The translations under genes were made by a program, and so were the position numbers. From Streptosporangiaceae bacterium (GTDB lineage Bacteria > Actinomycetota > Actinomycetes > Streptosporangiales > Streptosporangiaceae): a stretch of 11,490 nt of DNA. The notes below the pieces were generated by a model, which saw only the letters and a list, made by a program, of their open reading frames with translations, was not told where the DNA came from and ran no database searches. This document shows positions 1-6,803 of the stretch, in pieces (within the stretch, counting starts at the first letter, position 1; each line of letters begins with the position of its first letter). The stretch covers positions 1 to 11,490 of the forward strand of contig JASHTT010000622.1 of assembly GCA_030040415.1 (NCBI GenBank). The letters run 5' to 3'.

Positions 1-39
1 GCCAGGGCACTGCCTTGCTGCGGCTCGGCTCGCAGTCGG

Positions 40-1728
40 CTAGACGCCCATCGTGGACCGCGGGTAGGCATCCTTGGGGTCGGTCAGCACGTTGACCAGG
101 TACGGCACGCCGGAGTCGAAGGCTCGCCGCAGGGCAGGGCCCACCTCCTCCGGTTGCGTGACCAGTTCCGCCGCCCCGCCGAGCGCGGCCACCACCAGGT
201 CGTAGCGGCAGCCTGGCTGCAGGTCGGCTGCGACGTCATAGCCGTACAACGCCTGCATCGGGTGCTTCTCCAGCCCCCAGATGCCGTTGTTGCCGCAGAC
301 CATGACGACCGGCAGGCCGTGCCTGACCAGCGTGTCGACGTCCATCAGGGAGAACCCGGCGGCACCGTCACCCAGCAGCAGCACGACCTGCTTGTCAGGC
401 CTGGCCAGCCGGGCCGCGATGGCGTACCCGAGCCCCGTGCCGAGGCATCCATACGGCCCTGGATCGAGCCAGCAGCCGGGCTGACCAGGCTCCAGGTGCT
501 TGCCGGCGTAGCTTACGAAGTCCCCGCCGTCGCCGATGAGCACAGCGTCGGGTTCGAGCAGCGGGGCCAGCTCGCCGTAGATGCGAAGCGGGTGGATCGG
601 CTGGGCCTGCGAGTGCAGCAGCGGCGCATCGGCCTCGACGGCCAGCCGTGCAGCGGCCTGCAGCCTGGGCAGCCAGTCCGTCGTCCATGGCGGGCTGGCG
701 ACCGCGGCCGCATCGGCCAGCGCGCTGAACACCCCGGCCAGGTCGCCGGCCACGGCGCCCGCGAGGTCGACGTGCGTGGCCAGCTGGCTGGCCGAGTCGG
801 CTAGGTGCACGACCTTGGCCAGCGGCGCCTCTGCCTGCGCGCCATCAGCCGGGGGAGTGGCGGCGCGACCGCCGAACCGCCCGTAGCCGAGCCGGAAATC
901 CAGCGGCGCGCCGGCCACGATGACGAGATCTGCCTCGCCGAACGCCAGCGAGCGCGCCCTGGTGATCTGCAGCGGATGGCCGGGCGGCAGGATGCCGCGG
1001 CCTTGCCCGTTAGCTATCACCGGCAGCTTGAGTTCCTCGGCTGCCTGCCTCGCGGCCAGCTCGGCGCCGCCCATCCACACGTCAGATCCGAGCACCAGCA
1101 CCGGCCTCGCCGCCGTCGCGACCAGCCTGGCCACTTGCGCGATGGACTCCGGGTCGGGCGCGGTGGCGGGGCCGGGCTCGGCTGCGGGGTTTTCGGTCGG
1201 ATCGCCGGTACCGAAGAACGCCTCGAGACTCACATCCAGGAACACCGGCCCGCGGTGCGGTGTGGCGGCGAGCCGGAACGCCTCAGCCACTGCCGCGCCA
1301 ACCCGGCCAGGGGAGTGCTCGGTCCAGGCTCGCTTGGTGACGGGCGCCAGCAGCGGCGGGTGGTCGAGTTCCTGGAGGCTCCCCGACCCCCACCTGGAGT
1401 CCGAAGCACGGCCGGCCAGTACGACCACAGGCGAGCCGTTGAAGTGCGCGGTGGTCACCGCGCTGACCCCATTGGTCACGCCGGGACCGGCGGTGAGCAC
1501 AGCGAGGCCAGGGGACCGGGTCAGGCGTGCTGTGGCCTCGGCGGCGAACACGGCTGTCTGTTCGTGGCGCACGTCGATGATCCGCATCGGCGGGTCGGCT
1601 GTGACCGCTCCGTCGTACACCGGGAAGACGTGGCCTCCCGACAGCGTGAACATGACCTCCGCACCGTGCTGCCGCGCGGCCGCTACCGCCTGTGCGCCGC
1701 CGTGTACTGCCTTGCCCTGGTCGCTCAT
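40..1728 (-). CDS. Thiamine-diphosphate-dependent acetolactate-synthase-like enzyme
   Basis: This is a 562-residue member of the ThDP-dependent decarboxylase/carboligase family, a cytosolic enzyme class acting on 2-oxo acids or 2-hydroxyacyl-CoA. The N-terminal Pyr domain has FTLSGGHVFPVYDG (about 27-40) and RHEQTA (54-59), in which E56 is the glutamate that activates the cofactor. The C-terminal PP domain has the GDG...NN cofactor motif (453-455, 480-481). Length is normal for the family. The start is ATG with AGGAG seven bases upstream. From memory it most resembles the mycobacterial orphan paralogue called IlvG (Rv1820), not the housekeeping IlvB. No small regulatory subunit (ilvH) or ilvC lies beside it, so a role in branched-chain amino-acid synthesis is doubtful. 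Related enzymes include oxalyl-CoA decarboxylase and 2-hydroxyacyl-CoA lyase. The family call is secure; the substrate is not known. It is transcribed away from the divergent pdtaS. Confidence 0.9.
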   Translation of the reverse strand: MSDQGKAVHGGAQAVAAARQHGAEVMFTLSGGHVFPVYDGAVTADPPMRIIDVRHEQTAVFAAEATARLTRSPGLAVLTAGPGVTNGVSAVTTAHFNGSPVVVLAGRASDSRWGSGSLQELDHPPLLAPVTKRAWTEHSPGRVGAAVAEAFRLAATPHRGPVFLDVSLEAFFGTGDPTENPAAEPGPATAPDPESIAQVARLVATAARPVLVLGSDVWMGGAELAARQAAEELKLPVIANGQGRGILPPGHPLQITRARSLAFGEADLVIVAGAPLDFRLGYGRFGGRAATPPADGAQAEAPLAKVVHLADSASQLATHVDLAGAVAGDLAGVFSALADAAAVASPPWTTDWLPRLQAAARLAVEADAPLLHSQAQPIHPLRIYGELAPLLEPDAVLIGDGGDFVSYAGKHLEPGQPGCWLDPGPYGCLGTGLGYAIAARLARPDKQVVLLLGDGAAGFSLMDVDTLVRHGLPVVMVCGNNGIWGLEKHPMQALYGYDVAADLQPGCRYDLVVAALGGAAELVTQPEEVGPALRRAFDSGVPYLVNVLTDPKDAYPRSTMGV

Positions 1729-1875
1729 GCGTTTCTCCTATGTCAAGCCGCACGCTATCTTGCCCCGGCGCGAACGGACTAGTTTGCGCCGGTTCCTCAG
1801 CACCCGGGGGCTTCGAGCGGGACGTCCGCCCTGGTCCCGGAAGCCCGCCAGGTCACGGCAGGCCCGCCCGGCTGC

Positions 1876-1881
1876 GATGAT
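1876..1881 (+). promoter_or_regulatory. Possible -10 element for leaderless pdtaS
   Basis: GATGAT preceded by TGC (an extended -10 form) ends six bases before the GTG start, the spacing expected for an mRNA whose first base is the start codon. No Shine-Dalgarno sequence is visible before this GTG, which fits. The hexamer matches the actinobacterial TANNNT pattern only in part, so this is an inference. Confidence 0.3.
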
Positions 1882-1887
1882 GGCTAC

Positions 1888-3372
1888 GTGCCGACGCTCA
1901 CCGATCTTGCCGGCCGGGCCCAGATCCAGCCCAGGGATGTGGAGTGGCTGCACGCACTGGTCTCGGACTGGCAGCTGCTCGCCGACTTGTCGTTCGCTGA
2001 CCTGGTGCTGTGGGCTCCGCTGCCAGACACGAGCTGGCTGGCGCTGGCGCAGATGCGGCCCACCACGGCGCCGACGGCCCTGCCTGAGGATGTAGTTGGC
2101 ACGATCAGGCCAGCCAGGGACCGCCAGTTCCTGGTGTCCGCCTACACCGAGCGGCGGATCTGCCGGGAGGGTGACCCGGAGTGGACCAGGGGCGTCCCGG
2201 TCCGACACGAGACGATCCCCGTGGTGGCCGAGGACCACGCGATCGCGGTGATTGAGCGCTCGACCAACCTGAGCGCGGCGCGCACGCCGAGCCGATTGGA
2301 TCTGGCCTACCTCAAGGCGGCCGACGACCTGGCCCAGATGGTGGCCGCAGGCATATTCCCAGGCGTCGGCAAGGAGCCGACGCTGGTACGGTCCCCGAGA
2401 GTCGGCGACGGCCTGATGCGGCTGAATCGGTCGGGTGAGGTGACCTACGCGAGCCCCAACGCGCTGTCGGCCTACCGCAGGCTCGGCCTGACGGCTGACC
2501 TCGTCGGCAAGCAGCTCGGCCCGCTGACCGCGCGCCTTTTTGTGCACCGGGAGCCCAGGGACAACTCGCTAACGCTCACGGCAAGCGGCCGGGTGCACGC
2601 CGAAACCGAGGTGGACGCGAACGGCGCGGTCGTTCAGCTGCGCACGATTCCGCTGGTCGTGGATGGGACGGCAGCCGGGGCGCTGATCCTGCTCAGGGAC
2701 GTGACCGAGCTGCGGCACCGGGAGCGCGAGCTGCTCACCAAGGATGCGACGATCAGGGAGATACACCACCGGGTGAAGAACAACCTGCAGACGGTGGCCG
2801 CGCTGCTCAGGCTGCAGGCACGCAGGCTGCGGGAGCCAGAGGCGAGAGAGGCGCTCGAGGAAGCAGTGCGCCGCGTCGGCTCGATAGCGATCGTCCACGA
2901 GACGCTGTCCATGGTGCCGGACGAAGTGGTGGATTTCGATGAGATCTTCGGCCGCGTCGCCATGATGGCCGGTGATGTGTCGGCCGCGGAGACCAGGGTG
3001 ACACCGACGCTGCTGGGCGAGTTTGGACTGCTGCCTGCCTCTGTCGCTTCACCGCTCGCACTGGTGCTGACCGAACTGCTGCAGAATGCCGTTCAACATG
3101 GCCTCAGCCACCCCGCCAACGGGACCGCGGGCTACCTGGAGGTTGCGGCGAAACGGCAGCAGGACCGGCTGGCGGTGACGGTGACAGACAACGGCGTGGG
3201 CCTGCCTGGTGACTTCGATCTGGACTCCACGACGAGCCTCGGGCTGCAGATCGTCCGGACGCTCGTGCATACCGAGCTGGGCGGACGGCTGGAGATAACC
3301 CCGCACGACGGCGGTGGGACCAGGGTGCTGGTGGAACTGCCGCTATCCGATCCGCTGCCGTCGGCTTCGTGA
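1888..3372 (+). CDS. pdtaS: PdtaS-type sensor histidine kinase (HisKA_2 family)
   Basis: This is a 494-residue soluble sensor kinase with no membrane segment. In order it has an N-terminal GAF-like sensor domain (about 1-155), a PAS-like domain (about 172-275, ending in the typical LLRDVTEL), a HisKA_2 dimerisation/phosphotransfer domain with HHRVKNNLQ (293-301; the His before RVKNN, H294, is the expected phosphorylation site), and a HATPase domain with the N box ELLQNAVQHG (396-405), G1 TDNGVGLP (433-440) and a GGGT loop (475-478). In mycobacteria PdtaS phosphorylates the ANTAR-domain antiterminator PdtaR, and its GAF/PAS part has been linked to metal, NO and cyclic-di-GMP sensing. No PdtaR gene is present here. 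The GTG start fits homologue N-termini; it has no ribosome site and may be leaderless. The gene converges on whiB1, as it does in M. tuberculosis (Rv3220c/Rv3219). Confidence 0.93.
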   Translation: MPTLTDLAGRAQIQPRDVEWLHALVSDWQLLADLSFADLVLWAPLPDTSWLALAQMRPTTAPTALPEDVVGTIRPARDRQFLVSAYTERRICREGDPEWTRGVPVRHETIPVVAEDHAIAVIERSTNLSAARTPSRLDLAYLKAADDLAQMVAAGIFPGVGKEPTLVRSPRVGDGLMRLNRSGEVTYASPNALSAYRRLGLTADLVGKQLGPLTARLFVHREPRDNSLTLTASGRVHAETEVDANGAVVQLRTIPLVVDGTAAGALILLRDVTELRHRERELLTKDATIREIHHRVKNNLQTVAALLRLQARRLREPEAREALEEAVRRVGSIAIVHETLSMVPDEVVDFDEIFGRVAMMAGDVSAAETRVTPTLLGEFGLLPASVASPLALVLTELLQNAVQHGLSHPANGTAGYLEVAAKRQQDRLAVTVTDNGVGLPGDFDLDSTTSLGLQIVRTLVHTELGGRLEITPHDGGGTRVLVELPLSDPLPSAS

Positions 3373-3408
3373 GACAACAGGCCGCGCGGTCCGGGGCCAG
3401 ACAGCAGA

Positions 3409-3441
3409 AAGCTGCGCCGCTGACTAATCGCGGCGCAGCTT
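3409..3441. terminator. Bidirectional hairpin between pdtaS and whiB1
   Basis: A perfect 12-bp inverted repeat, AAGCTGCGCCGC / GCGGCGCAGCTT, has a 9-base loop. It sits 36 bases after the pdtaS stop and about 70 bases beyond the whiB1 stop, between convergent genes. There is no long U tract, which is common for actinobacterial terminators. It can serve both genes. Confidence 0.8.
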
Positions 3442-3511
3442 GCGCGAGAGAGGGATCCGGCGCGTTGCCGCAGGCTCTCTAGCGCCTACTCGCCCGGGCT
3501 GATACTGCTGC

Positions 3512-3763
3512 TCAGGCGCCCGCCCGTGCGGCGATCCTGCTGCGTCGCTTGACAGCGCGCCGCTCATCTTCGCTAAGTCCGCCCCAGACTCCGGCGTCCT
3601 GGCCGCTCTCGAGTGCCCACTGCAGGCAAGGCTCCATCACCTTGCACCGCTGGCACACCTGCTTGGCCTCGTCGATCTGGAGCAGCGCGGGCCCGGTGTT
3701 CCCAATCGGGAAGAACAGCTCCGGATCCACGTCACGGCAGGCGGCATGATGACGCCAGTCCAT
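3512..3763 (-). CDS. whiB1: WhiB1-family [4Fe-4S] transcriptional regulator
   Basis: This is an 83-residue WhiB-like protein. Its four cluster-binding cysteines are C9, C37, C40 and C46 (C-X27-C-X2-C-X5-C), followed by the GVWGG turn (58-62) and a basic C-terminal tail (RRAVKRRSR) for DNA binding. Sequence and cysteine positions match M. tuberculosis WhiB1, an NO-sensitive, essential Fe-S protein that binds sigma A; the Streptomyces equivalent is WblE. The chosen start is the ATG giving MDWRHHAAC, with AGGAGG 10 bases upstream. A GTG nine bases earlier, at 3772, is in frame but lies almost on the ribosome site and does not match homologues. The gene is read toward pdtaS. It has a long upstream region with a candidate promoter and a CRP-type site in the leader. 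Confidence 0.95.
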   Translation of the reverse strand: MDWRHHAACRDVDPELFFPIGNTGPALLQIDEAKQVCQRCKVMEPCLQWALESGQDAGVWGGLSEDERRAVKRRSRIAARAGA

Positions 3764-3822
3764 GAATCCCACTCCTCCTTGGCTGCCTTGGACCCTGACC
3801 GGGCCCAGATGCTAGGTCTGCT

Positions 3823-3838
3823 TGTGAACGATTTCACG
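3823..3838. promoter_or_regulatory. CRP/FNR-type palindrome in whiB1 leader region
   Basis: TGTGA-ACGATT-TCACG matches the CRP consensus TGTGA-N6-TCACA at 9 of 10 defined bases. Flanking bases extend the symmetry (CTTGTGAA / TTCACGAG, 7 of 8). The site lies about 60 bases upstream of the whiB1 ATG. In M. tuberculosis the whiB1 promoter is known to be controlled by the cAMP-binding regulator CRP (Rv3676). Here the site would lie downstream of the candidate start of transcription, which would favour repression. Confidence 0.55.
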
Positions 3839-3857
3839 AGCTATGTTGTCTGTCAGG

Positions 3858-3886
3858 CTTATCTACGTCGGTGCGGATCTTGACAA
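3858..3886 (-). promoter_or_regulatory. Candidate whiB1 promoter
   Basis: On the minus strand TTGTCA (3881-3886; 5 of 6 to TTGACA) is followed after exactly 17 bases by GATAAG (3858-3863; 4 of 6 to TATAAT). The predicted start is near 3851, giving a leader of about 87 bases. A palindrome, ACAAAG-ctg-CTTTGT (3883-3897), overlaps the -35 box. An alternative -10, TAGCAT at 3809-3814, lacks a good -35. Confidence 0.4.
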
Positions 3887-4098
3887 AGCTGCTTTGTTGG
3901 CCTGAACCACTGGGCCCGGCTATGGTCCGCCCGGGCCTCTGGCAGCTTGCCAAGCGTCCGAAACCAGGCCGCTTTCCTGCCTTGGCATCACCCCGGCTTG
4001 GCGCGCGCTAACGCACCGTTCACCAGGTGTGTTACAACCTTCTCAAGCTTGGCCCATCGACCGCAAGAGCCTTGGGCAAAGGTTCGGCAGGATTTCAG

Positions 4099-4114
4099 TG
4101 TCAGATCAGTCACA
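4099..4114. promoter_or_regulatory. Second CRP-like site
   Basis: TGTCA-GATCAG-TCACA matches TGTGA-N6-TCACA at 9 of 10 defined bases. It lies about 270 bases from the site near whiB1 and about 335 bases upstream of the whiB1 start. It is too far for simple activation at the candidate promoter and may belong to an unseen promoter or be chance. Confidence 0.3.
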
Positions 4115-4144
4115 TGGCTGGCATGGGTCCCGTGCCGGACCTGG

Positions 4145-4168
4145 GCAGACGCCATGATTCGAGTCTGC
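4145..4168 (-). terminator. Weak candidate terminator after the lipid kinase
   Basis: GCAGAC and GTCTGC form a 6-bp stem with a 12-base loop, 60-80 bases beyond the lipid kinase stop codon. The short stem and the lack of a U tract make this a tentative call. Confidence 0.2.
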
Positions 4169-4227
4169 TATATAACCTTTACGACAGTCTGCGGTGCTTT
4201 CAGGAAATTCCGGACCGCCAATTGGGT

Positions 4228-5184
4228 CTAGCTTAGCGCGCCTAATCCAACTACCCGCAGGGCGCGCGGCACCGACCGAAATCTGACCTCTTCCACTTCG
4301 CCCACGTACTCGCCGTCCAGCTGAAAGGCCATGGGCCGGTCGGACTCTACGGTTATCGCTGGCAGGTCGTGCACGGCTATCACGTCGTGGCCGTGCGGTT
4401 GCCTGCCGCGCGTGCTGAGCATCTGCGTCAGTGTTCGCAGCGTGCTCAGGGTCTTCAGCCTGCGCAGCGCGAGCAGGTCGAGGCCGGTGTCGAAGCTGGC
4501 CCGCGGGCTAGCGTTGACCGGCCGGTCCCGGATGTAGGTCCACGGTGCCGAGTTCGAGACGATGCACAGGTAAGCCCGTTCGGCGATGAGGCTGGCCGGC
4601 TCGGCGAAGCTGATGGCAGCAGAACGCCTGTCCGTAACCTGGTAGTACTGGCGGAGGGCCATCCGGCCGAACAGTGCTGGCGAGATTGACCGGCCGTCGC
4701 TGCGGCGGCCCTCGACTGCCCGCACGACCTCTGCGTCCAGGCCGAGGCCCGCGTTGAAGGTGAAGTAACGTCCGCCCGCGGCGCCGAGACCGATGCACCG
4801 CTCTCGGCCTGCCACGATGTCCTCGATGAGCTGCCCGGCCGCGTCAACCGGATCCGGCGGCAGCCGGAGCGATCGGGTGAACACGTTCGCGTTGCCGCCC
4901 GGAAGTGCGGCCAGCGCCGGGAGGCGCGATGCGTCCGGCGGTTCGGAGCCCGCCCCGGCGAGCAGCCCGTTGACCGCCTCGTTCACGGTGCCGTCTCCGC
5001 CCAGGGTGATCACCAGGTCATACTTGCCGTCGGCAGCGTCCGCCGCGACCTTAGTGGCGTCGCCCCGGTAACGTGTCTGCACGACCTCTAGGTCAACGAC
5101 AGAGGCGAGGGCTCGGACGATGACATCCCGGCGCGTCCGGGTCGTGGAGGTGGCGTGTGGGTTCACGATCAAAAGCGCGCGCAC
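4228..5184 (-). CDS. Diacylglycerol/lipid kinase family protein
   Basis: This 318-residue protein of the DAGK catalytic family (DgkB/YegS/sphingosine-kinase type) transfers phosphate from ATP to a lipid hydroxyl at the inner membrane face. Motifs are the N-terminal VNPHAT (7-12), the nucleotide-binding TLGGDGTVNE (60-69), LPGGNANVF (94-102), FNAGLGLDAEVV (143-154) and the C-terminal FQLDGEYVG (287-295). Length is typical. There is no membrane segment, as usual for this soluble, membrane-associated family. The GTG start has no Shine-Dalgarno sequence but has TAACCT six bases ahead, suggesting a leaderless mRNA. The first 28 bases overlap the start of the divergent membrane-protein gene. It lies upstream of whiB1 on the same strand, as Rv3218 does in M. 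tuberculosis from memory, although 460 bp of regulatory DNA separate them. The exact lipid substrate cannot be told. Confidence 0.92.
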   Translation of the reverse strand: MRALLIVNPHATSTTRTRRDVIVRALASVVDLEVVQTRYRGDATKVAADAADGKYDLVITLGGDGTVNEAVNGLLAGAGSEPPDASRLPALAALPGGNANVFTRSLRLPPDPVDAAGQLIEDIVAGRERCIGLGAAGGRYFTFNAGLGLDAEVVRAVEGRRSDGRSISPALFGRMALRQYYQVTDRRSAAISFAEPASLIAERAYLCIVSNSAPWTYIRDRPVNASPRASFDTGLDLLALRRLKTLSTLRTLTQMLSTRGRQPHGHDVIAVHDLPAITVESDRPMAFQLDGEYVGEVEEVRFRSVPRALRVVGLGALS

Positions 5185-5870
5185 GGGGCAAGGTTAGCCG
5201 GGCTGGTCGCGGTGCTCACCCGGGGGCCGAATCCCGGAGTCCGGCGAAGGCTCAGACGGAGTCCCAGGTCAGGCCGTCCGCACCGGATCCTGGCGCCCCG
5301 GCTGGCTCGGGCAAGCCGTCTCGGCCTGGCGCTGCGGCCGATTCCGGGCAGCGGCAGCAGCCGGATGCCGCTGTTCCATCTCGGCAACGCGATTCGTCCG
5401 GGATCGGTGCCCAGCCAGCGCAGGATCCGGCGGCAGGGCCGCGCCCAACCAGGCCTCCTGCGACCGTGCTAGCCGCGGCGGCAGTCGAGGCGGCGGAGGC
5501 GCTGGGCGTGCTGATCGCATCGATATTGGCTGGTGTCGACACGCTGGCCGGTCGCTACTACCAACTCGCCGGTGGCCTCGCCATTACCATCATCGGGCTG
5601 TGCACCGCCGTATTCATGGCCTTCGTCGCCAGGGGACTGCGTTCTGGCCGGCGTTGGACCCGTACACCGGCCGTGCTGACGCAGCTTTTCGTCGCCGTTA
5701 TAGCCATCGCGTTGCTTCAGTCCCGCCGCTACAACGACTGGGGCATTCCGCTTATTTTGCTGGCTATCGCGGGATCGGCGATGATATTGGCACCGCCGAG
5801 CCTGCGGATGCTCACCCCGGGTCGGCCGGGCGACGACGACGTGAAACCCGGTTCGAATACCGCGAAGTAG
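5157..5870 (+). CDS. Four-helix membrane protein with disordered N-terminal tail
   Basis: This is an integral membrane protein of unknown function, 237 residues. Residues 1-103 are low-complexity Pro/Ala/Arg/Gly/Ser with many positive charges, presumably a cytoplasmic disordered tail. The C-terminal 130 residues hold four hydrophobic segments (about 104-127, 136-158, 172-188, 195-213) and a short charged end. The chosen GTG has GGAGG six bases upstream, an excellent ribosome site, but lies inside the lipid-kinase gene. An in-frame GTG at 5466 would give only the membrane core. By position (divergent from the lipid kinase next to whiB1) and topology it corresponds to the small membrane protein Rv3217c of M. 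tuberculosis, from memory. It ends one base from the end of the convergent sigma-factor gene. Confidence 0.75.
   Translation: MGSRSKARARGKVSRAGRGAHPGAESRSPAKAQTESQVRPSAPDPGAPAGSGKPSRPGAAADSGQRQQPDAAVPSRQRDSSGIGAQPAQDPAAGPRPTRPPATVLAAAAVEAAEALGVLIASILAGVDTLAGRYYQLAGGLAITIIGLCTAVFMAFVARGLRSGRRWTRTPAVLTQLFVAVIAIALLQSRRYNDWGIPLILLAIAGSAMILAPPSLRMLTPGRPGDDDVKPGSNTAK
5191..5196 (-). promoter_or_regulatory. -10 element for leaderless lipid kinase mRNA
   Basis: Read on the minus strand, TAACCT (TANNNT) ends six bases before the GTG start codon. This is the standard spacing for a leaderless actinobacterial transcript. No clear -35 box is seen at 17-18 bases. The element lies inside the 5' coding part of the divergent membrane-protein gene. 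Confidence 0.5.
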
Positions 5871-5871
5871 G

Positions 5872-6765
5872 TTATTCGTCGCTTGTCAGGCCTTCGCGCA
5901 ACTGCGCGAGCGTCCTGGCCAGCAGCCTGGAGACGTGCATCTGCGAGATGCCTAGCTCGGTGGCAATCTGCGACTGCGTCATGTTGCCGAAGAACCTGAG
6001 CAGCAGGATTCGCTTCTCCCGCGGCGGAAGTTGCTCGAGCAGGGGCTTCAACGACTCCCGGTACTCGACACCCTCGAGCGCCTCGTCCACCATCCCGAGC
6101 GACTCGGCGACGGCTGGCGCGTCGTCGTCGCCGGAGTCTGGCGCGTCGAGGGAGACAGTCGAGTAGGCGTTCGCTGACTCCAGGCCCTCCAGCACGTCCT
6201 CCTCGCTCATCTGCAGGTGCTCGGCGAGCTCGCCTACTGTCGGCGCCCTGCCGAGCCGTTGTGCCAGCTCGCTGATGGCCTTGGCCAGCGCGAGCTTCAG
6301 CTCCTGCAGGCGGCGTGGCACCCGGACCGCCCAGCCCTTGTCGCGGAAATGGCGCTTGATCTCGCCGACGATCGTGGGAGTGGCGTAGGTGGAGAACTCG
6401 ACGCCACGGTCCAGGTCGAACCTGTCGATGGACTTGATCAGGCCTATCGTGGCGACCTGGGTCAGATCATCGAGCCACTCGCCCCGGTTCCTGAAGCGGC
6501 GGGCCAGGTACTCGACGAGCGGCAGATGCAACTCCACGAGTTCGCTGCGGATCTCCAGCCGCTCGGCGTCGTCCGGTGGCAGCGCGCAGAGCCGCTCGAA
6601 CAGCTCGCGGGCGTGGCCACGCTCGCGCGGACCGTGATGCGCGGGCGTCTCGTCGTTCAGTTCGTCCCGCAGGTCGTCCTCGTCGTCGAGTTCCAGTACG
6701 GACGGCGCGACGCCGTCGGCGTCGTCTGGCGCGGGGGCACCCCTGGCCCGCGCCACCGACATCAT
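5872..6765 (-). CDS. sigF: SigF/SigB-family alternative RNA polymerase sigma factor
   Basis: This 297-residue sigma-70 group 3 factor directs RNA polymerase to stress or developmental promoters. An acidic, probably flexible tail (1-50; DELDDEDD-like) precedes region 2 (about 75-152, with LTQVATIGLIKSIDRFDLDRG and EFSTYATPTIVGEIKRHFRD), region 3 (about 153-205) and region 4 (about 238-291, with the helix-turn-helix MTQSQIATELGISQMHVSRL). The ATG start has GAGGAG six bases upstream. An in-frame GTG at 6807 overlaps the rsbW stop as GTGA and would add 14 residues; coupling makes it a serious alternative. It follows rsbW in one operon, so the factor is expected to be held inactive by RsbW. I saw no SigF-type promoter (GTTT-N15-GGGTAT) before the operon. 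Confidence 0.92.
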   Translation of the reverse strand: MMSVARARGAPAPDDADGVAPSVLELDDEDDLRDELNDETPAHHGPRERGHARELFERLCALPPDDAERLEIRSELVELHLPLVEYLARRFRNRGEWLDDLTQVATIGLIKSIDRFDLDRGVEFSTYATPTIVGEIKRHFRDKGWAVRVPRRLQELKLALAKAISELAQRLGRAPTVGELAEHLQMSEEDVLEGLESANAYSTVSLDAPDSGDDDAPAVAESLGMVDEALEGVEYRESLKPLLEQLPPREKRILLLRFFGNMTQSQIATELGISQMHVSRLLARTLAQLREGLTSDE

Positions 6766-6803
6766 GTCGAACTCCTCGGTCAAGGTGACCTCAGCTTCCC
6801 CCG

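Larger units (their letters stand above)
3887..4227. other. Long intergenic region upstream of whiB1
   Basis: No convincing gene is present. Short open frames on the plus strand (3947-4231, 4027-4236) have no ribosome site and no recognisable protein. The composition appears less GC-rich than the flanking genes. Visible elements are an inverted repeat AACCTT...AAGGTT enclosing GCCCA...TGGGC (4036-4084), a second CRP-like site (4099-4114), a weak hairpin GCAGAC...GTCTGC (4145-4168) that might terminate the lipid-kinase transcript, and an AT-rich CTATATAACC (4168-4177) that could be a -10 element on either strand. A small RNA is possible but unproven. Confidence 0.5.

Noticed and set aside
1771..1797. 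GGAAC...GTT on the minus strand as an ECF-type promoter
   Set aside because: The spacing is about two bases shorter than SigE/SigH-type promoters need.
805..2095. Long plus-strand open frames opposite the ThDP enzyme
   Set aside because: They mirror a clearly coding minus-strand gene in high-GC DNA and give Arg/Pro/Ser-rich products with no recognisable domain.
1738..2547. 269-codon minus-strand frame opposite pdtaS
   Set aside because: It is antisense to PdtaS with no domain and would collide with the ThDP enzyme promoter region.
3947..4236. Small plus-strand frames in the whiB1 upstream region
   Set aside because: They have no ribosome site and no recognisable protein, and they end at the lipid kinase stop.
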